Position numbers and translations under genes: made by a program
Assembly: GCF_022180385.2 (NCBI RefSeq)
Contig: NZ_BQME02000001.1
Coordinates: 2,593,636-2,657,635, forward strand
Source of the DNA: Paenibacillus sp. L3-i20
GTDB lineage: Bacteria; Bacillota; Bacilli; Paenibacillales; Paenibacillaceae
Length of the DNA: 64,000 bases
Reading direction: 5' to 3'
Part shown: positions 60,756 to 64,000 of the stretch, one piece after another
Numbering within the stretch: position 1 is the stretch's first letter
How the letters are laid out: each line of letters opens with the position of its first letter
The notes under the pieces: generated by a model
Seen by the model: the letters and a program-made list of their open reading frames with translations, nothing else
Databases searched by the model: none
Told to the model about the DNA's origin: nothing

Positions 60756-61661
60756 CTAACTACCGTCGTTGTCACGAATTTGATCGAAAAAATCCAAACA
60801 TTCCTCAAGCAACGGAGAACGCTTTTTCCTCCCGATTAGCCACCCAAATGCAACTGGACTCTGTTGGAAATTGTCCAGCACAAGTGGTAATATCTCTCCT
60901 TGCTGAACGAGCGGATGCTCATAGAATGTATATTCATGCCCCACAGTAACAGCGGTCATTTCGATCACCGCACGGCTTACTGCATCCGCATTATTCGAAG
61001 AGAACAGAACGTTTACTTTCCCGTATTGTCTTTCGAAATCTTCGATAAACCAGTGTACAAAATCATCGTTGTACAGCACGAAGTCCTGTTTTTTCAGCTC
61101 TTCAGGAGAAATGGAGGAGTACGTAGCAAGTGAAGAAATTTTTCCGACGCCTATAATCATTTTTCCCTCTGAAATCGGTTGAAAGGAATAGGGAGCCAAG
61201 GAAACGAGTAAACTGTGATTCATAGCAATGAAGGCGGCATCTAAGCGATCTTCCTCGATCTCCTTAATACTGTCCAAGGTTCCTAACTCGGAAATTTCAA
61301 TTGTCATTTCTGGGTAATGTTGCTTCAAATGTGCTGCCAACTGGATGAAAGCTCCCATCACGCCGGGGATTCCTGCTAAGGAGATTTTACGGTTGAGCAT
61401 CTGTATATGATTCTGTGCTTCACTTTTCATTTCTTCAAATAACTCCAAAATCTCAGAAGCGAGATGGATGATTCTGCTACCTGGAGGCGTGACCTCGGCG
61501 CCAAGACGGGAGCGTTTAAAGATTGGATATCCGATATCTTTCTCGAAAGCAGTAATCGATTGACTGAGACCCGACTGCGAAATATGGAGCGACTCGGCAG
61601 CTCTAGCTAATGATTTAAGTCTTGCTGTCTCAACGATATGATGCAATTGTTCCAAATTCAC
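60756..61661 (-). CDS. LysR-family transcriptional regulator
   Basis: 301 residues. The N-terminal winged helix-turn-helix LEQLHHIVETARLKSLARAAESLHISQSGLSQSITAFEKDIGYPIFKR is followed by a substrate-binding effector domain (ISLAGIPGVMGAF...TIEISELGT). Start GTG at 61661, preceded by AAGGTG; the GTG at 61670 overlaps that site. Divergent from the dehydrogenase gene, the classic arrangement for a LysR activator and its target. Confidence 0.9.
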   Translation of the reverse strand: MNLEQLHHIVETARLKSLARAAESLHISQSGLSQSITAFEKDIGYPIFKRSRLGAEVTPPGSRIIHLASEILELFEEMKSEAQNHIQMLNRKISLAGIPGVMGAFIQLAAHLKQHYPEMTIEISELGTLDSIKEIEEDRLDAAFIAMNHSLLVSLAPYSFQPISEGKMIIGVGKISSLATYSSISPEELKKQDFVLYNDDFVHWFIEDFERQYGKVNVLFSSNNADAVSRAVIEMTAVTVGHEYTFYEHPLVQQGEILPLVLDNFQQSPVAFGWLIGRKKRSPLLEECLDFFDQIRDNDGS

Positions 61662-61773
61662 GAAAGTCACCTTCAGTTCTACTTAAGTAAGTTCAATAGC
61701 TTTAATTATACTGAAAAAAGTGAACATGTTAAAATTGTTATGTAATATAATCCCTGCAGAGGAGTCGTTTATA

Positions 61774-62829
61774 TTGAAAGCTGCGGTATGGTATGGTAAG
61801 CACGATATTCGTGTTGAGAATAGTGAAGAACCAATTATTAAGCCTGGGAAAATAAAGGTCAAGGTTGCATGGACAGGCATTTGCGGAAGCGACTTGCATG
61901 CGTACCACGGAGCTCCGGTCGTTCAAGTAGACGAACCTCATCCTGTAACTGGAGAGATGGCCCCTCTGATCCTCGGTCATGAGTTCGCAGGCTTTATTCA
62001 CGAAATTGGCGAAGGGGTTGTCGGATTTTCAGTTGGAGATCGGGTAACAATTGAGCCAGTTATCCGTTGCGGCAATTGCAATTCCTGCCTGAAAGGGATG
62101 CCTAATCTTTGTGACCAAATGGGATTCGTTGGTTTGCATTCGAATGGTGGTTTCACAGAGTACACTCTCGTTGATCCGCATATGGTTCATAAGTTGCCAG
62201 ACAACATTACGCTTGAAGAAGCTGCGGTCATCGAACCGACTGCTGTTGCCTTCCATGCTGTTAAGCTCAGTCAGATGAAAGTAGGAAGCACGGTAGCTGT
62301 ATACGGAGTTGGTCCGATCGGTCTCCTGACCATCCAATGCGCAAAAGCAGCTGGGGCTTCTCATATTTATGCGGTGGATGTATCGAATGAGCGCTTGCAT
62401 AAAGCTCTTGAGATCGGTGCTACCACTATAATTAACGCGGCTGAGGAAGTAAACCTTGTAGAAAGAATTCAAGCTGAAACTGGTGGCGGTGTCGATATCG
62501 CTTTTGAATGTGCTGGGGCAGAAGTGACCGTGAATAATGCACTCGCTTCCATTGCCAAAACTGGACAGGTAGTCATTGAGTCCATTATTCCGCAGCCAAT
62601 CAAAGTCGATATTATGCAACTTACACTCAAAGAAGCGAACCTAATGGCAACGATCGGTTACCGAAATGTATATAAAGAAGTTATCGCTATGATAGCTTCT
62701 GGGAAACTGGACGTTAAATCAATTATTACTAAAAAAATTGCCTTGGACGATATCGTTGAAGAGGGATTCAATGCCCTAACTAACGATAAGAGCCAAGCTA
62801 AAATTCTCGTTAGTACTTATAAAGCTTAG
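61774..62829 (+). CDS. bdhA: Zinc-dependent 2,3-butanediol dehydrogenase-like alcohol dehydrogenase
   Basis: 351 residues from the TTG at 61774 (GAGGAG 9 nt upstream). Catalytic zinc ligands C37 and H69-E70 (TGICGSD, GHEFAG); structural zinc cysteines C99, C102, C105 and C113. The NAD-binding motif is VYGVGPIGLLTIQCAKAAG. The HAYHGAPVVQVDEPHPVTGEMAPLILGHE block is typical of (R,R)-butanediol/acetoin dehydrogenases of Bacillus. It interconverts acetoin and 2,3-butanediol. Divergent from a LysR gene and closed by a good terminator. Confidence 0.9.
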   Translation: MKAAVWYGKHDIRVENSEEPIIKPGKIKVKVAWTGICGSDLHAYHGAPVVQVDEPHPVTGEMAPLILGHEFAGFIHEIGEGVVGFSVGDRVTIEPVIRCGNCNSCLKGMPNLCDQMGFVGLHSNGGFTEYTLVDPHMVHKLPDNITLEEAAVIEPTAVAFHAVKLSQMKVGSTVAVYGVGPIGLLTIQCAKAAGASHIYAVDVSNERLHKALEIGATTIINAAEEVNLVERIQAETGGGVDIAFECAGAEVTVNNALASIAKTGQVVIESIIPQPIKVDIMQLTLKEANLMATIGYRNVYKEVIAMIASGKLDVKSIITKKIALDDIVEEGFNALTNDKSQAKILVSTYKA

Positions 62830-62856
62830 GTTCATAAGACTTAAGTCTAAAGCTTC

Positions 62857-62886
62857 GCCCGGACGTGAAAAATGTCCGGGCTTTTT
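62857..62886 (+). terminator. Terminator of bdhA
   Basis: GCCCGGAC/GTCCGGGC stem followed by TTTTT. Confidence 0.88.
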
Positions 62887-63024
62887 GATGTCCAATTATA
62901 TTGGTCACATTTTCTAAGCATTTACTGTATAAGTTCCGATGGAGTTAGCTCATGTGCCTAAGGTTGTTTGCGCACCTGTGCAGATCAATGTTTGTACTTA
63001 TTTTGGTTAAATGAGCCTTAAACG

Positions 63025-63050
63025 TAAAAAAGGAGCCATTGGGCCCCTTA
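63025..63050 (-). terminator. Terminator of the VUT-family transporter gene
   Basis: On the minus strand GGGGCC-CAAT-GGCTCC (one G-T pair) followed by TTTTTTACG. Confidence 0.75.
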
Positions 63051-63085
63051 AGTAAGAACTAATTCTCAGATACTGTACGCACGGC

Positions 63086-63778
63086 TCAGTCTTCCTGTAC
63101 CTTCATATTTCTTGCCCAGTATAGTACTGGTGTTGCTAAGAAGGAAATAAGCAGTTTAAGCAAATAAGTAGTCAGGAATATTTGTATCCAAATATCGAAA
63201 GAGTGCACCTTATAAAACGCAATTGTACAAAACACTAAGGAATCGACAAACTGGCTGATAAGAGAGCTGCCATTGATACGTATCCAGAACTGGTTGCGTA
63301 CGGGAAATTTTTGCTTAAGATAGCTGAATACCCGTACATCTAGAAACTGGCTAACAAAGTAGGCGCACATGCTTCCTGCTGCAACCTGCGGTAGAAAACC
63401 GAAGATAGCCGTCAGAGGTTCGTGTGCAAAGTCCTCGGCTTGCGGGATGAAGGCGAGTGTCATCTGCATCAAAATAGTTGAAGCAATGAGCGTGAAGAAA
63501 CCAAACCAGACAGCCCGCTTAGCGGCTTGCTGGCCGTATCTTTCATTGAGCAAGTCTGTCGTCATATAGATGGACGTATAGATCGTATTGCCTAACGTCA
63601 TCACGATGGCGAATGTGCCGATTGACATATCAATCGTTTTTGTTACTTGGATATTGGCGATAACTGTGGCAAAGCCGATCCAAGCGTACAGTCCCTTTTT
63701 GCCGAACATGCGGAAGCATAGCAAAAAAAGTCCAAAGTGGACGAGCATAAACAGCACGCCCCAAAATAAATTAAACAT
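63086..63778 (-). CDS. VUT/YhhQ-family queuosine precursor transporter
   Basis: 230 residues, six or so membrane helices. Family elements: NIQVTKTIDM, TLGNTIYTSIYMTTDLLNERYGQQAAKRAV, VAAGSMCAYFVSQFLDVRVFSYLKQK, RINGSSLISQFVDSLVFCTIAF. It imports queuosine precursors (preQ0/preQ1 or queuine) for tRNA modification. AAGGAGG lies 10 nt before the ATG and is part of a preQ1-I riboswitch, independently supporting the substrate. Confidence 0.93.
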   Translation of the reverse strand: MFNLFWGVLFMLVHFGLFLLCFRMFGKKGLYAWIGFATVIANIQVTKTIDMSIGTFAIVMTLGNTIYTSIYMTTDLLNERYGQQAAKRAVWFGFFTLIASTILMQMTLAFIPQAEDFAHEPLTAIFGFLPQVAAGSMCAYFVSQFLDVRVFSYLKQKFPVRNQFWIRINGSSLISQFVDSLVFCTIAFYKVHSFDIWIQIFLTTYLLKLLISFLATPVLYWARNMKVQED

Positions 63779-63788
63779 AACAAAAAAT

Positions 63789-63828
63789 CCTCCTTAGTTT
63801 TGTTAACGCGGGATGGTTACGAACCGCG
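63789..63828 (-). promoter_or_regulatory. preQ1-I riboswitch
   Basis: On the minus strand: P1 CGCGG (63824-63828), loop TTCGTAACCATC, P1' CCGCG (63807-63811), A-rich tail TTAACAAAACTAAGGAGG (63789-63806). This is the H-type pseudoknot plan of the class I preQ1 aptamer (tail AAAACTAAGG). The tail contains the Shine-Dalgarno, so ligand binding should block translation. An extra GTCTGC/GCAGAC hairpin precedes the aptamer (about 63828-63843). Confidence 0.88.
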
Positions 63829-63850
63829 TCTGCCGATGCAGACAGCCACT

Positions 63851-63879
63851 ATCATAACAGCTTTTCTCCTTGCTGAAAA
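63851..63879 (-). promoter_or_regulatory. Promoter of the preQ1-controlled transporter gene
   Basis: Minus strand: TTTTCA (63874-63879), 17-nt spacer, TATGAT (63851-63856), about 20 nt before the riboswitch. Confidence 0.6.
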
Positions 63880-63908
63880 GTTAATTCTGATGTGTGGGAA
63901 CAACTGGA

Positions 63909-64000
63909 ATGATGTATTATCCTTATGTGGCTCTAGCACAGCATTATGAACTAATTGATAATAAGGAAACAAAGTTTTATCCGGATCGTCTTATAAAGAG
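63909..64000 (+). CDS. Possible partial gene running off the right edge
   Basis: Open frame MMYYPYVALAQHYELIDN... to the window end, with sensible codon use but no good Shine-Dalgarno before it. Too short to identify. Confidence 0.3.
   Translation, partial: MMYYPYVALAQHYELIDNKETKFYPDRLIK

Overview
The window looks like chromosomal DNA from an endospore-forming Bacillales bacterium of the Paenibacillaceae type (Paenibacillus/Cohnella-like). The support is: strong AGGAGG ribosome sites with frequent TTG and GTG starts, a sporulation-kinase-like histidine kinase, three collagen-like exosporium/spore-surface genes, a Bacillus-style fadN-fadA-fadE-lcfA beta-oxidation operon with etfBA, and Fur boxes of the Bacillus 7-1-7 form. 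The species assignment is inference. No rRNA, tRNA or CRISPR array was seen.

Layout. 1-7.2 kb: partial sensor kinase, AlkC-type DNA glycosylase, small proteins, a TVP38-type membrane protein, an aldo/keto reductase, ilvA and a YpmS-like protein. 7.2-8.5 kb: a decayed IS4-family element with intact 18-bp inverted repeats and a near-perfect 10-bp target duplication. 8.5-17.7 kb: a spore-surface locus, all on the minus strand, with two very long GXT-repeat proteins, a collapsed third paralogue whose collagen region has been deleted, and a GPQ/GAT collagen-like protein. 17.8-20 kb: a Fur-regulated flavodoxin operon with two genes of unknown function. 20-22 kb: an AraC regulator and an SRAP/YedK homologue that has lost its catalytic residues. 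22-34.5 kb: a fatty-acid beta-oxidation locus (etfBA divergent from fadF-fadN-fadA-fadE-lcfA-thioesterase). 34.6-46.4 kb: core genes with two further Fur-box promoters (ferredoxin-NADP reductase; siderophore-binding lipoprotein beside a Btr-like regulator), map, an Rrf2 regulator with a thioredoxin-reductase-like gene, a methyltransferase and a sulfurtransferase.

46.4-57.9 kb is the most unusual part. The last ~17 codons of the sulfurtransferase gene plus its terminator recur as diverged fragments at about 49.43 and 57.74 kb, each with a sharp left junction at the same core (AGCTGGAGYGATTGGATT). The intervening DNA is mostly A+T-rich and accessory: a type I toxin-antitoxin locus, a three-gene GHKL-ATPase / STAS-like / membrane-protein operon, SUKH and DUF1963 proteins, an RCC1-repeat relic, an Hsp33-like gene interrupted by one amber codon under a classic 19-bp-spacer MerR promoter, and a TPR-GAF-GGDEF protein. 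A SecA2-like gene follows. This resembles serial accretion of elements at the 3' end of a conserved gene, as SCC elements do at orfX/rlmH, but no recombinase gene is visible here.

60.7-64 kb returns to ordinary genes: a LysR regulator divergent from a butanediol-dehydrogenase-like gene, and a VUT-family queuosine-precursor transporter behind a preQ1-I riboswitch.

Functional links: the three Fur promoters couple flavodoxin, its probable reductase and iron-siderophore capture. The etf/fad genes form a complete route from fatty acid to acetyl-CoA with electron transfer to the quinone pool. The collagen-like genes share a SigK-like -10 block, consistent with late mother-cell expression.
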